64,000 nucleotides of DNA from DAOTZR01 sp034432595 (GTDB lineage Bacteria > Chloroflexota > Anaerolineae > B4-G1 > SLSP01), in NCBI GenBank assembly GCA_034432595.1, contig DAOUBT010000004.1:1-64000 (forward strand). The letters are read 5' to 3'. Made by a program: the position numbers and the translations under genes. Of this stretch, positions 24,901-31,650 are shown one piece after another. The first letter of the stretch is position 1. Each line of letters starts with the position of its first letter. A model generated the notes under the pieces. That model was not told the DNA's origin, did no database searches, and worked only from the letters and a program-made list of their open reading frames with translations.

Positions 24901-27595
24901 GAGCTACCGCAGCAGTCAGGGCTGGGTGGTGACCTTCGATCCGGCAGGGCCGATTACCCTGGGCGCGGGGGCGAGCCGTACCGTGCTCGCCACGCTGAAC
25001 GTGCCCTCGAACGCGACGCCCGGCACGGTGGACACGACCGTCATCACCGCCACGGCGCAGAGCGACGCGCAACGCTTTGACACGGCGACGAATGTGACCA
25101 CGATTCTCAGCAGCGTTGCGCCGGTGCTCGATCCGGATTACGCGCGCAGCCTCAAGCGCGGAGAGAGCACCGTCTACACGCACACGCTCACCAACCCCGG
25201 TACCGCTGCCCAAACTTACGCCATCACGATCAGCAGCACGCGCGCCTGGGCGACGTTGCTCACGCCCGCACAGGTGAGCGTGCCGGCGGGCGGCAGCACA
25301 CCGGTTGCGGTGCGCGTCACCGTCCCAAGCACGGGCGTCACGCCGGGGATGCAGGACGTGACGACCGTCAGGGCTACGGTGCAGGGCGCGCCGACGCTTT
25401 ACGCGCAGGCGGTGGATACGACCACCGTCGCACCGAGCGCCGGGGTGCGCTTCACACCCAACCGCAGTGCCAACGGGGATCCGGAGCAGGTCATCACGTA
25501 CACCCACACCATCACCAACACGGGTGATGTGGCGGATACCTTCAGCTTCAGCTACGTCAACAGTACCGCCTGCGCCACCTGGACGGTGAACGTACCCGCG
25601 CCGGTCACCTTAGCGCCGAACGCGGCACAGGAGGTACAGGTCACGGTGACGATTCCGCCTCTGGCGCCCGCCAACCTGGTGTGCGAAACCACGGTCACTG
25701 CGGCCTCGCAGCTCGACCCGACCGTGCGCGCCAGCGTGAAGGACACGACCACGGTGAACACGTACCGTGACTTTGTGCTTTACCCGCTGAGTAAGGAGCG
25801 CAGCGCACGGCCCGGTCACATCATGACGCAGACGCTGGTGCTCACCAACACCGGCAATATCCCGGATACATACCTGCTCAACGTGGCGGATACTCCCAAC
25901 GGCTGGGCCACCTTGACACCAGCCACATCCGTTAGCCTGCAGCCAGGTCAGGTAGCAACCCTCACGCTCACAGTGCAGGTGCCGGCGAGCGCCCAGAACG
26001 GCGCCACACATACCAGCTCGGTGATGGTGACCTCTCAGAGCGATACTACCATGACAGCGACGGCCATCATCACCACCTACATCGTCGAACCGCCGGGCGT
26101 GGCGCTTACTCCTGACCGCACGAACCGACGCGCAGCCGGAGAGACGGTGAATTATATCCACACCATCACGAACACCGGCGCGGCCCGCGACGTGTTCAAC
26201 ATCAGCGCGGTCAGTGCCCACGGTTGGCCGGTACAGGCGCCGCAGAGTGTCGTGCTCGCTGCAGGGGAAAGGAAGTCGCTTATCATCGCGCTCACCATCC
26301 CCATGGATGTGATCAGCGACACGGTGGACGTGATCACGCTTACGGCCAGTTCGGATGCGGATGCCAGCGTCTCAGCAACGGTATACGACACGACGACGGT
26401 GGCGATGCGCGCGGCGATGAGCTTCACGCCAGCTTTCCAACAGGGCGAAACCTGGCCTTCGCAGCCCATCCTCTACACCTTCGTGCTCACCAACACCGGC
26501 AACTATACCGATACCTTTGACCTGAGCAACAGTGTCGCACCCACGGGATGGACGGTCACGGTGGTGCCAAACGTTGCCACGCTGGGCATGAATCAGGCGG
26601 TGCCGGTTAAGGTGACGGTCACACCGCCGGCAGGCTCAGGCGGCCTACACCATACGGTTACCGTCACTGCGACCTCACGCGCGAGTCTGCCGGGTGGTCC
26701 TGCGTTGATCAAGACTGCCCCTGTGGCCGTTCAGGCGGAGACGTGGGTGAAATTCACGCCGGGCGTGCAACTCAGTCCGGGCGTCCACTCCATCGCCACA
26801 CAGGGAGAGGTGGTCACCTACACCCATACGATCACCAACACCGGCACAGGTGTGGATACCTTCGACCTGAGCGTGGTCTCGTCCCATAACTGGCCTATCC
26901 TGTACCGTCCGCCAGAGCAAATCACCCTGGCCGCGGGTGAGGCGCACGCCTTCAGCGTGGTGCTGAAAGTGCCACAGACAGCTTACAGTGGGACGTTGGA
27001 CATCCTTACCATTACCGCACGCTCGACGAGTTTCACCTCCACGGTGGCCACGGCGGAAGACCGTACCCTTGTCCAGGGCACGCCGAGCTTCCGGCTGTAC
27101 CTGCCTGTCATCTACCGCGGTTATCCGCCTGACGGCGTGAACTTGATTGTGACGGGCATCCAGATTGGCCCGTTGGACACTCAAGGGACGGCGGTCATCA
27201 CCGTGACCACGATGAACATCGGCAATCAACCGGTGGCCTACGGCAACAATTTCTACGTGGACCTGTACATTTTCTATGAGGACCCCTACATGCCACCGCC
27301 ACTGACGGCGGGGAACCGGTACTGGGGCGTGCAGGGCCACTGGTATCAGCCGGGAGCATCGGTCGTCCTGACCACAACCTACTCCTTCCCTGTGGGCGCC
27401 AACTGGACTTTCTACGCTCAGGTGGACACCGATAAACACGTGGTTGAATGGAACGAAAACGATAATGTTTACGGTCCATTGACGCGCTATCTGGCGCCGC
27501 CCGGCGCGGGTATCAACAACCTGAACATGATTCCGCAGATGCCGCGTCCGGTGCCGTTGACCCAGCCGCGTCCGGTGCCGCCGCTCCAGCCATAG
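12977..27595 (+). CDS. Giant secreted beta-helix / Ig-like repeat surface protein with CARDB domain
   Basis: A 4872-residue exported protein. A signal peptide (residues 1 to about 34, ending GLRAA) leads into eight right-handed beta-helix units, beginning near residues 39, 438, 938, 1311, 1716, 2076, 2572 and 3197. Each opens with a TIQEAIDAA..GDxIxVA-type strand and most end in RPSNQGYDIGADE-like sequence. NEW3-like Ig modules (YTHTLTNTGxxxDTF) occur at about 713-935 and 2932-3195, and as 11 tandem copies from about 3510 to 4705. A YLPVIYRG motif (about 4709), a CARDB domain (about 4721-4842) and a Pro-rich tail follow. No LPxTG or C-terminal membrane anchor is seen. AGGAGG at 12966 places the start at ATG 12977 (12974 also possible). 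Likely an adhesin, sheath or polysaccharide-binding protein. Confidence 0.88.
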   Translation: MKTHTYQRLGQWLMALGLAIAFGFFLVSVPGLRAAGNVHYVAPGGVDSPSCTVKTPCLTIQQAITNAVNGDEIRVAAGTYTGTSLRAGSRQLIYLNKSVTLIGGFTTANWVTPDPVANPTILDAGNNGRVLYVPAGVNATVRGFTLRNGSYDLEGVGVYNQGNLTLEAVTIHNNRLTQSSKPGAGILSEGTLALKNSLLYANTILTSGAGAAVYIRSGTFEIIGNEIRDHIGQGSQTNGTIRIDGGTGLIAQNKIHHNTMEAGAGILVYNGTVTLRNNLIYANTANAPTATYDHGGGVYVYQGNVILEHNTLAANSAGENGGGLYVSPSALVTATNTLFVNNTATQGANLYAPADRLAVSYSDLWPAASFGGGMSDPVPGNNNRYSDPQLDANYRLTAASPARDTGSSSVTVDFERHGRPFGAGVDRGADEYLAPSACYARVGDGRVYLTIQEAVDAAEAGDTVKVAGTCSGVQTRNGSTQVVYIDKSISLVGGYKATDWEQARYQPTLINANGQGYGLYAVAGNVRIENLHVANGVGQNGAGLFASSNVYLTVRNSVFTSNHATLNGGGVYVGGSGSIEHCAFYANEAGQRGGGLYLNNLQPFTVRNTIFASNNAGIRGGGLDVGGTGTLTLAYNNLYGNQPDAYGAATPGPDDVSFAPAFVNATGYDFHLQPTSFLINRGAPTPVLPYDYEADARPQGARPDIGPDERITYAQISLTPLAQQKVYTDVNQARGQTLTFNHTLKNEGNTPNLRDTFVITASNADGWPVTILGVSSPVQLYKGESVAFQVRVQIPTNLAEGFDNKTTVRVTSQWSTTYEEAVDTIANSAFTLTPDYNENADPGEVLTYTHTLHNIGATDRFSISVTSNLLQPWGRLIEPLQEITLTHGQTATVIVQVNVPAKAAANLQEVLLVRARSVNYGTSAVVTDTTTANPVVGERYVAPDGDDRENNCRQSATPCKTISHAVEQAAAQDVIQVAQGLYRETDTIRISQYNELLGGYVQNPQTKAFELPNNTNDPTTTIIDLQNRARVLLIQTPGTDNASQQVQVKGFTLRNGMAGGVGGAIYLRADANPVLEDLIIENSSGTLGGAIYVEAGNPIIRKVTIRNTQAERGGAVYVDSGAPLLSRVVISLTTAAEGGALYNAAGAPRLVNTMIYSASATQNGGALYNAGYLSAINVTLYGNQAGGYGGGVYDRLSTGLQISNTLVISNVAGVAGGGLYREGSSLLSVDYNDVWGNSAPGVPQSNLSLGAHSFSADPRFLDPAQGDLHLRFDSPALDTGDPNTPLTEDFEGDPRPSNQGYDIGADEIVGCIARIINPETNQPTGRIYTVLQEAIDAAPGGHIIQISGRCLGARPLQVGSQTYTQTAFIAKSLTLVGGYNSAFDNDPAVDYVPTYFDAQGLGRTLLITRTELAATVVISNIIFTNGDALRGDVAGTGGGVAVYNQTVIIAHSVISNATALHGGGLYVQGGTVTFGEDSGRASQFIANHATRGGGAYVNGGTLSLRGVWVLDNQATDGAGLYAAGGTLDAQRVRLLHNTASGLGGGAYAAASSTFKATNVIVALNEAFSGGGLYNLSDQAELRHLTVVSNTAVTQGGGLYHKSFTTTPLINSSIFADNTAASGSGIYNDGLKPRFDYNNVFNNTMVNLTLSDGTGNVALAPQLRTLPAYTDPAYLHLLPGSPMEDRADPASPVLEDIDGTPRPSNQGFDIGADELGDCYVRINGEPPTYGSVQRAANLAVAGDVLHVAGYCLGVNTAQDGGQSVTQALFINKALGVQGGYTYTNWTLPPDPLVNITTIDALAQGRVVYIAANSVVTISGLHLVNGSGTNGAGIYVASGIFTLTQSTVANSVATNNGGAVYVAGGTVKISGQTVITGNQALRGGGVFNQDGNLLLDSLVIANNTATQHGGAYYHQGGTTRLYNSFIYGNHAVLGGGIYNNTTAPLEVINNTLHANTASDRGGGMYTLNSLPVLKNTIFATNTAGTLGDALYSAMAYQPDYNAFFPQAGAVNPEVVPGPHTLYTDPKFINPTAGDLHLANDSPLFDRGDPQTALDHDFDGDLRPADQGYDIGADERRGCWAKNMRTGIIYANPQLAVYASQTNDEIRISVGECRGVHPLTVGGQVLSQTLHITRNLTLSGGWTRDFTQQYAGPFGYPDASERSTTLLPQGLGRALLITNTTMITIERVQMVGGNAAGLGGAALPNAGGNLLYASANGLFTHVDFYQGEAAYGGALYKVSGRLNLADSWNGNNTALTYGGALYNASGPLTVTVVGTGNQAIAGTWYNGNMAGARGGAIYVAGGSVILEDGSAEYKRNTAPSGGAIYVAPGGTLTVTAGSFYTNTAAQLGGALYNAGQAILHGGAFYDNWAGQDGGAFYNAGTASLDLGNRFYWNHAERNGGAIYAGGTFLALRNNVIYINTAQRGAGIYLAAGAPNIWHNTFHQNTASVEGGAIYVGTGAGSALQIKNNIFSENNAPQGKAIFSNRGQLDYNDYWPTDASNQVVGGVGVGSNNPNADPLYVKPGVTQQFHGDFHLQDKSTLIDAGVELGVIRDMDGDPRPSNARPDIGADEVMNCLVKNPRLNKLYGRLVMAVNEAQDGDTLRIAEGVCYENLTLNKALTLDGSWDKVFSSKLEYIATFIDGQNVGRVARVTSPNVVLRDLGLRKGSTQDNGGAVLLESGSSLSLNNVTIRESQAAGNGGGLYVSGGATLDLVDTGFSDNIAQGNGGGLYLADNSTADLYALAAYRNTATLGGGVYIAPNAQVQGFDSAVFGQNVATSNGGGLYNAMPNLELINTRFYENSAQAGAGIYNTGASARVLHGTLHYNVATQQGGALYNLGAGTVVSASIVASNTASTGAGIYGATNVTVDYVVRFANDFYQANGAHIKNADPRFLPNSGHLLYTSPAIDYVPSAASEVNWDYQGIPRPQICAKDAGYREYYVAKRLLTWVDTPNPPLNFADPGVPVTTTFSLRNDSEYWLDPSDYRTSLGPGTGYTETIQITLGSLQLGWSRIVRVDNAAYVNIAPNGRSAGFQVGPGKTAIIYVVTTPPPGTFARMEDRLTLGVNATLCDRDPMELSSPQAIVRVREDDSFLIGPDNFGAALPGQTITYTHRITNTGNFTQSFRLFPKAGFYGVGRIISPTEDLLPLNLGPGQSYPITFAVTINPEAAGGLVDVTSIIGLNQNAMQRAAANNTTISYTTGVRYVSPSGTDSLVNETIGSQDPNAVDLPDNNCTQPQVAPCYSLAHALQQAAAGDEIRLATGVYTQVMTATYQAQVITQTLYVAKSVTLRGGYDASNWNSTDLITPTTLLNPQGQGRALVIPEGVTVHVDRIAFTGGQADAGGALYNAGTLKLTNSLFYGNSAATGAALYTRGTLNAWNNTFYNNSAGTGFGGGMYILAGEANVRNSIFAANTAGTGSAVHRAGGTFNSDYNLYWQNVVSGASTGANDKVNVDPQFVATATTPPNLRLRSTSPARDAGDPATDFSTFPRDLGNASRRMGPRVDIGAYEYVINIGARLTPNYTRVLPKGTVITYTHTLTNTGEMTDTFTLSFNSSLGWGQLLTPGPFTLPSGATAQVQVRVTVPTGNVGGLQDVSVITATSQADPTKFASATDKTTAEFIPGVTFTPNHNTPNAAPGSVIVYEHTLTNTGDGRDTFTLSYESTQGWASAPVPASVTLNAGMSTTVRITVTVPAGALQGMQDTTRITATSAFSPAVQAGVVDVTSVGGAAGLELTPTSYQRVVASGTPVTYTFTVTNTGNAADTISFSAISSLGWSYAINPPSLSLNAGASGQVQLVLTVPANSGGQTDVTTFTASSTNTPGLTRQATVTSMVQPQAGAELTPPTQSKTAQAGSTVTYTYTVRNTGNANAAITLDKANSQGWNVTLNPTVIASLAPGASQTVVLTVNVPATAEQGATTVITATASVPNAPSARATATALTTIPLPGGPLLEPDHPNGQATPGSVVTYEHTLTNTGSVTDTYTLSYRSSQGWVVTFDPAGPITLGAGASRTVLATLNVPSNATPGTVDTTVITATAQSDAQRFDTATNVTTILSSVAPVLDPDYARSLKRGESTVYTHTLTNPGTAAQTYAITISSTRAWATLLTPAQVSVPAGGSTPVAVRVTVPSTGVTPGMQDVTTVRATVQGAPTLYAQAVDTTTVAPSAGVRFTPNRSANGDPEQVITYTHTITNTGDVADTFSFSYVNSTACATWTVNVPAPVTLAPNAAQEVQVTVTIPPLAPANLVCETTVTAASQLDPTVRASVKDTTTVNTYRDFVLYPLSKERSARPGHIMTQTLVLTNTGNIPDTYLLNVADTPNGWATLTPATSVSLQPGQVATLTLTVQVPASAQNGATHTSSVMVTSQSDTTMTATAIITTYIVEPPGVALTPDRTNRRAAGETVNYIHTITNTGAARDVFNISAVSAHGWPVQAPQSVVLAAGERKSLIIALTIPMDVISDTVDVITLTASSDADASVSATVYDTTTVAMRAAMSFTPAFQQGETWPSQPILYTFVLTNTGNYTDTFDLSNSVAPTGWTVTVVPNVATLGMNQAVPVKVTVTPPAGSGGLHHTVTVTATSRASLPGGPALIKTAPVAVQAETWVKFTPGVQLSPGVHSIATQGEVVTYTHTITNTGTGVDTFDLSVVSSHNWPILYRPPEQITLAAGEAHAFSVVLKVPQTAYSGTLDILTITARSTSFTSTVATAEDRTLVQGTPSFRLYLPVIYRGYPPDGVNLIVTGIQIGPLDTQGTAVITVTTMNIGNQPVAYGNNFYVDLYIFYEDPYMPPPLTAGNRYWGVQGHWYQPGASVVLTTTYSFPVGANWTFYAQVDTDKHVVEWNENDNVYGPLTRYLAPPGAGINNLNMIPQMPRPVPLTQPRPVPPLQP

Positions 27596-27927
27596 CGCGC
27601 GGCGAGGCAAGTCAGGCAGGCCAGTCTGTTGGGATAACACCCAACAGGCTGGCCGCCCGATATCGAGTCGCCCCATGCGGGTTCAGACATCAGTAAGGGA
27701 CCGCGCTCCCACCCGGAGCAGCGCCGGGCATCGCTCCGCCGGGTTTTCAACCGACGATCCTTAACCTTGCGGGCATCCACAAGCTGATCAGACGTGGCGG
27801 GCGTTGATGAGCACTTGACTATTTAGCCATTTCGGATACTTTTAAGAGGGATGGGTCAACGTCAGCGCGACGTTAACCAGACCTGAAATTGTACCATGAT
27901 GGTATCCAACCAATCAAAGGGGGATTT
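27596..27927. other. Intergenic region between giant gene and LPxTG-like gene
   Basis: This 332-nt gap has no credible gene. It holds the terminator hairpin at 27619-27654, a candidate promoter (TTGACT 27815-27820, TACTTT 27837-27842, 16-nt spacer), a small inverted repeat AACGTC-AGCGC-GACGTT near 27859-27875, and a 13-nt palindrome TACCATGATGGTA at 27892-27904 just before the ribosome site. The last two are possible operators. Confidence 0.4.
27619..27654 (+). terminator. Hairpin after the giant gene
   Basis: GGCCAGTCTGTTGGG and CCCAACAGGCTGGCC pair over 15 bp (one G-U) around a 6-nt loop, 23 nt after the stop. There is no T tract, so termination or mRNA stabilisation are both possible. Confidence 0.6.
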
Positions 27928-28389
27928 ATGCGCAAACTCTTAACCTGGATCGCCTTATCCCTTTTGCTGTTACTGGCGCTTCCGTCCATGTTGGAGGCCC
28001 ATCCAGTCTACCAGATCACGCCAACCGGCACACCGCGAGATACGCCCACGCCCATCGGCACACCCACCACGCCGCCGCCGTCGCCGACCACGCCGCCACC
28101 GACTACGCCGCCGCCGTCGCCGACCACGCCGTCGCCGACCACGCCGCCACCGACCACGCCAACGACGGCGTCGCCCAGTCCGACGAATACGTCCACCAAC
28201 ACGCCCACTCGCACGCCGACCAAAACGCCGGGTTCATTGCCCTGGACTGGCCTGAGCCTGAACGGTGGCCTTTCCTGGCTGACGGCGGGCCTTTCCGCCG
28301 TGCTGCTGGTGACGCTGCTGATTTCGGTGCGCGTGTTGCGTCATCGTTATTCCCGAAACCCGGAGGAAACCCAAACGGATAAGGATTAG
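27928..28389 (+). CDS. Small cell-surface protein with Pro/Thr stalk and LPxTG-like sorting signal
   Basis: A 153-residue protein. The signal peptide (MRKLL..., ending near LEAHP) is followed by about 70 residues almost entirely of Pro, Thr and Ser repeats (TPPPSPTTP type), a rod-like stalk likely to be glycosylated. It ends with LPWTG, a hydrophobic span of about 25 residues and a basic tail (RVLRHRYSR), which is the layout of a sortase substrate. A simple membrane anchor without sortase cleavage is the alternative. The start is ATG 27928 after AAGGGGG; an upstream ATG at 27895 lacks a ribosome site. It stands directly after the giant surface protein and seven bases before the aminotransferase gene. 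No sortase is in the window. Confidence 0.75.
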   Translation: MRKLLTWIALSLLLLLALPSMLEAHPVYQITPTGTPRDTPTPIGTPTTPPPSPTTPPPTTPPPSPTTPSPTTPPPTTPTTASPSPTNTSTNTPTRTPTKTPGSLPWTGLSLNGGLSWLTAGLSAVLLVTLLISVRVLRHRYSRNPEETQTDKD

Positions 28390-28395
28390 TCACTT

Positions 28396-29544
28396 ATGCC
28401 GACTCAGGACCTGCGCTCTCTCTACCTCCTCCGCCCCGACGTGATCTTTCTCAATCACGGGTCCTTTGGTGCCTGTCCGCGTCCGGTCTTTGAAGCTTAC
28501 CAGGCCTGGCAACTGGAGCTGGAACGTCAGCCGGTTGAGTTTCTGGGGCGTCGGCATGATGAGCTGTTAGCCGAAGCGCGCCGCGCCTTAGGTGCCTACG
28601 TCAACGCCGACCCTGACGACCTGGTGTTTGTGCCGAATGCAACGACTGGCCTGAATATTATCGCGCGCTCCATTCCCATCGGCCCAAATGATGAGGTGTT
28701 GGCCACCGATCAGGAATACGGCGCTATGGATCGTATGTGGCGTTTCACCTGCCTGCAAAGCGGTGGACGCTACGTCCGACAGGCGGTTCCGCTGCCCATT
28801 CAGGATGGAACGGATATTCTGGAGGCGGTATGGAACGGCGTGAACCGCAACACGCACATCCTGTTCATCAGTCACATCACGTCCAGCACGGCCATCATCA
28901 ACCCGCTCAAATCCTTGCTGGCCTGCGCACGGGATTTGGGCATCATCACCATTGTGGATGGCGCTCATGCGCCGGGGCAGATCCCGCTCAATTTGCGGGA
29001 ATTGGGCGCGGATTTTTACGTGGGCAATTGTCACAAATGGATGATGGCCCCCAAGGGCGCGGCTTTCCTGTATGCCCGCAAGGAAATGCAACCTTTGCTC
29101 GATCCGCTGGTGGTGAGCTGGGGTTGGGAGCCGGAAAAGCCCGGCCCATCGCGTTTCATAGACCTGCATCAGTATCAGGGCACGCGCGACATCTCGGCTT
29201 ACCTGAGCGTGCCGGAAGCCATCCGCTTCATGCAGGAGCACAACTGGCCGCAGGTCCAACAGGAGTGCCATCTTTTGCTGCGCTATGCACGGGAGCGTAT
29301 CACCGCCCTGACGGGGTTGCCCCCGTTGACGCCCGACACACCGGATTACTACGCGCAAATGGCGGCTTTCCCGCTCCCACCCTGCAACGCTGAGACGCTG
29401 AAGCAACGCCTTTACGACGATTACCGGATTGAGGTACCCATCATCAAATGGAATGGACAGACGTTGCTGCGCGTTTCCGTGCAGGCCTACAACACGCAGG
29501 CGGATATAGATGCGCTCATTGACGCGCTAACGGTCCTGTTGTAG
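28396..29544 (+). CDS. Class V aminotransferase (isopenicillin N epimerase / cysteine desulfurase-like)
   Basis: A 382-residue PLP enzyme of fold type I. The N-terminal FLNHGSFGACP motif is typical of isopenicillin-N-epimerase-like members. NATTGLNII binds the cofactor phosphate, VDGAHAPGQ holds the Asp that pairs with the pyridine nitrogen, and Lys214 in NCHKWMMAPKGAAFL forms the Schiff base. The C-terminal small domain is complete. Length is standard. The substrate cannot be read; family members act as epimerases, lyases or desulfurases, and the lack of a clear active-site Cys loop argues against a desulfurase. Likely cytoplasmic. It starts a run with a small protein, a VOC protein and a histidine kinase. 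Confidence 0.88.
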   Translation: MPTQDLRSLYLLRPDVIFLNHGSFGACPRPVFEAYQAWQLELERQPVEFLGRRHDELLAEARRALGAYVNADPDDLVFVPNATTGLNIIARSIPIGPNDEVLATDQEYGAMDRMWRFTCLQSGGRYVRQAVPLPIQDGTDILEAVWNGVNRNTHILFISHITSSTAIINPLKSLLACARDLGIITIVDGAHAPGQIPLNLRELGADFYVGNCHKWMMAPKGAAFLYARKEMQPLLDPLVVSWGWEPEKPGPSRFIDLHQYQGTRDISAYLSVPEAIRFMQEHNWPQVQQECHLLLRYARERITALTGLPPLTPDTPDYYAQMAAFPLPPCNAETLKQRLYDDYRIEVPIIKWNGQTLLRVSVQAYNTQADIDALIDALTVLL

Positions 29545-29579
29545 ATTCGCTGGAACCTACCAAATTCAAGGGGTGAACC

Positions 29580-29783
29580 GTGTATATTGTAGCCGAACTC
29601 AAAGATGATCAGAACAGGCCCTTAGGCCTGCTGGCTGCCATGCCTAAAGAATTCCGAACCGGCTCAAAAGGCTTTTTTGCCAGCGGCAAAATTGTCATCG
29701 AGGGAAAACGCTATCAGGTACAGGTGCAACTGGTCGAAATCGGCAGCAAAGCGACAACGGAAAGTACACCTTCGGAAACATGA
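29580..29783 (+). CDS. Small conserved-looking protein of unknown function (67 aa)
   Basis: I do not recognise this 67-residue protein. It has a beta-rich core (MYIVAELKDD, KGFFASGKIVIEGKRYQVQVQLVEI) and a disordered Thr/Ser tail, with no cysteines or membrane segment. It starts with GTG 29580 after AAGGGGTG, and its stop overlaps the next ATG (ATGATGG). That coupling and the ribosome site are the reasons to believe it is real. It may form a small beta-barrel or OB-like domain; no function is assigned. Confidence 0.6.
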   Translation: MYIVAELKDDQNRPLGLLAAMPKEFRTGSKGFFASGKIVIEGKRYQVQVQLVEIGSKATTESTPSET

Positions 29784-30148
29784 TGGAGCTGACCGGTAGC
29801 ATCATCTTTTTGCCAACCCGCGACCTGAACGCGACACATCAATTTTACGCCAACCTTTTGCAACTTCCCCTGATCCGGGACCAGGGAGATTGTCGCATTT
29901 ACCGGCTCAGCGATGCCGCGTATGTGGGTTTTTGTCAACGCGCCACCTTACCTCAACCACCGGAAAGCGTCATCCTGACCCTTCTGGTGGAAGACGTGGA
30001 TGAACTATACGCCATCTTGACCGCACAAGGAGCGGTCAGCGAGCGTACCCCACAGCTCAACGCGACCTACCGCATCTATCACGCCTTCCTCCGCGATCCC
30101 AACGGCTATCGTCTTGAAATTCAACGCTTCCTTGAGCCACTAAGTTAA
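29780..30148 (+). CDS. VOC (glyoxalase/bleomycin resistance/dioxygenase) superfamily protein
   Basis: A 122-residue single VOC module with two beta-alpha-beta-beta-beta units. The first is IIFLPTRDLNATHQFYANLLQLPLI, the second VILTLLVEDVDELYAILTAQGA, ending in the typical FLRDPNGYRLEIQRF. The usual first metal ligand (His near the N terminus) is not present at IIFLPTRD, while the terminal Glu in LEI is kept, so metal binding and catalysis are uncertain. It overlaps the upstream small gene by ATGA and is 11 nt before the histidine kinase. A role in binding or modifying a small molecule sensed by the system is possible but speculative. Confidence 0.85.
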   Translation: MMELTGSIIFLPTRDLNATHQFYANLLQLPLIRDQGDCRIYRLSDAAYVGFCQRATLPQPPESVILTLLVEDVDELYAILTAQGAVSERTPQLNATYRIYHAFLRDPNGYRLEIQRFLEPLS

Positions 30149-30159
30149 AGGAGGGCGCA

Positions 30160-31431
30160 GTGGAAGCTATCCAACAGCAGATGCAACACCTCCAGAAGCG
30201 ACTGGCTGAACTGGAGCGCGAAAAGCAGCACCTGGAAAAGCTGGTACGCATCAGCCGGATGCTGAGCGCCACGCTGGACTTGAATCAACTGCTGCAAATT
30301 ATCCTGGATACGGCATCAGAAACCTTAGGGGCAGAATCCACCTCTATCTTACTTGAAGATGCACGCACAGGTGAACTTTACTTCGCCGCCGCCACCGGTA
30401 CCCCGGTCGAAGAACTGCGCAAAATTAAAGTACCCATGGAAGGGAGCATCGCCGGGACGATTTACCGCACAGGTGAACCGCAAATCGTCAACGACTTCCA
30501 GAAGGACCCGCGCCACTTCAAAGGAGTGGATGAGAAAATTGAACACGTCACCCATTCCCTTATCGGGGTGCCGATGGTGGTGCGGCAGCGCTGTATTGGG
30601 GTGCTGGAGGTGGTGAACAAACAAGAGGGGCTTTTTACCGAAGAGGACGTGAGAATCCTCAGCGATCTGGCCGCACAGGCCGCTTTAGCCATCGAGAATG
30701 CGCGTCTGGTCGCCCGCCTGCGCGAGGCCAATCTGCGCTTGGCCGAACTGGATAAGCTCAAGTCGGATTTTATCAGTATTGCCTCCCATGAGCTGCGCAC
30801 CCCTCTAGGCCTCATCCTGGGATATGCCAGCTTTTTACAAGAGCAGGTCTCGGCAGATATGAGCGCACAGGTCGAAATGGTGCTGCGCGCTGCCACGCAA
30901 TTGCAAAGCCTCATCGAAACCATGACCAACCTGCAATATCTGGAAAGCGGCGCTTTTCAGCTTAAACGTGAGGAACTGGTGTTGCAGGATATCGCCGCCG
31001 AGGTGGTGCTGGAGTGGCGCCCCATGGCCGATAACAAACGGCAAACCCTGCGTGAGCGCTACCCCTACAAACCTGTCCGCGTCTTTGCCGACCGCTCGAT
31101 GCTCAACACCATTATCGCTAACCTTTTGCATAACGCGATCAAGTTTACCCCCACAGGCGGCACTATCGAGGTGGCGATTCAAGTGCAAACTTCGACCGTA
31201 GCTGTCAGCGTTACCGATACCGGTCCTGGCATCCCCAAAGAAGACCTGGAACGCATTTTCGAGCCGTTCTATCAGGCGGAAGATCACCTGACGCGCCACC
31301 ATGATGGCCTGGGACTGGGGTTATCGGTTGCCAGGGGGATGGTGGAAAGCCACGGCGGACGCATCTGGGCCGAAAGTGTGCCTGGACGCGGAAGCCGCTT
31401 TGTCTTCACGCTGCCGTTGAAGCCCGGATAA
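30160..31431 (+). CDS. GAF-domain sensor histidine kinase
   Basis: A 423-residue soluble kinase. An N-terminal coiled coil (1-30) leads into one GAF domain (about 35-185, ending AALAIENARL), then a HisKA domain with phospho-acceptor His210 in SHELRTPLG, and a HATPase domain with N-box LLHNAIKF, DTGPGIP and GLGLGLSVARG. All motifs needed for autophosphorylation are intact and there is no membrane segment. The start is GTG 30160 after AAGGAGGG. No cognate receiver lies beside it, so the partner is likely encoded elsewhere, possibly the CheY-like regulator at 59178-59561. The final gene of the 28396-31431 run. Confidence 0.92.
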   Translation: MEAIQQQMQHLQKRLAELEREKQHLEKLVRISRMLSATLDLNQLLQIILDTASETLGAESTSILLEDARTGELYFAAATGTPVEELRKIKVPMEGSIAGTIYRTGEPQIVNDFQKDPRHFKGVDEKIEHVTHSLIGVPMVVRQRCIGVLEVVNKQEGLFTEEDVRILSDLAAQAALAIENARLVARLREANLRLAELDKLKSDFISIASHELRTPLGLILGYASFLQEQVSADMSAQVEMVLRAATQLQSLIETMTNLQYLESGAFQLKREELVLQDIAAEVVLEWRPMADNKRQTLRERYPYKPVRVFADRSMLNTIIANLLHNAIKFTPTGGTIEVAIQVQTSTVAVSVTDTGPGIPKEDLERIFEPFYQAEDHLTRHHDGLGLGLSVARGMVESHGGRIWAESVPGRGSRFVFTLPLKPG

Positions 31432-31650
31432 GTAGAACCGTGGGAGTTTCTAAGTATGGTCCGGCTTTTAGCATCGCTCCCCCACCCTGTCTCAAAAAGC
31501 CCTGGTATTTTCCAGTGTCTTCTGCAGTGTGCGGGTTTATTCGACTAAACTCTGACCAACAAGAAACCGTTTTAGCCCAACACGGTGACACCCCGATACC
31601 CATACCCGAAGCGCCCTGCCTGCGCTCCGTTTGTCTGTAAGGAGGTGGTC

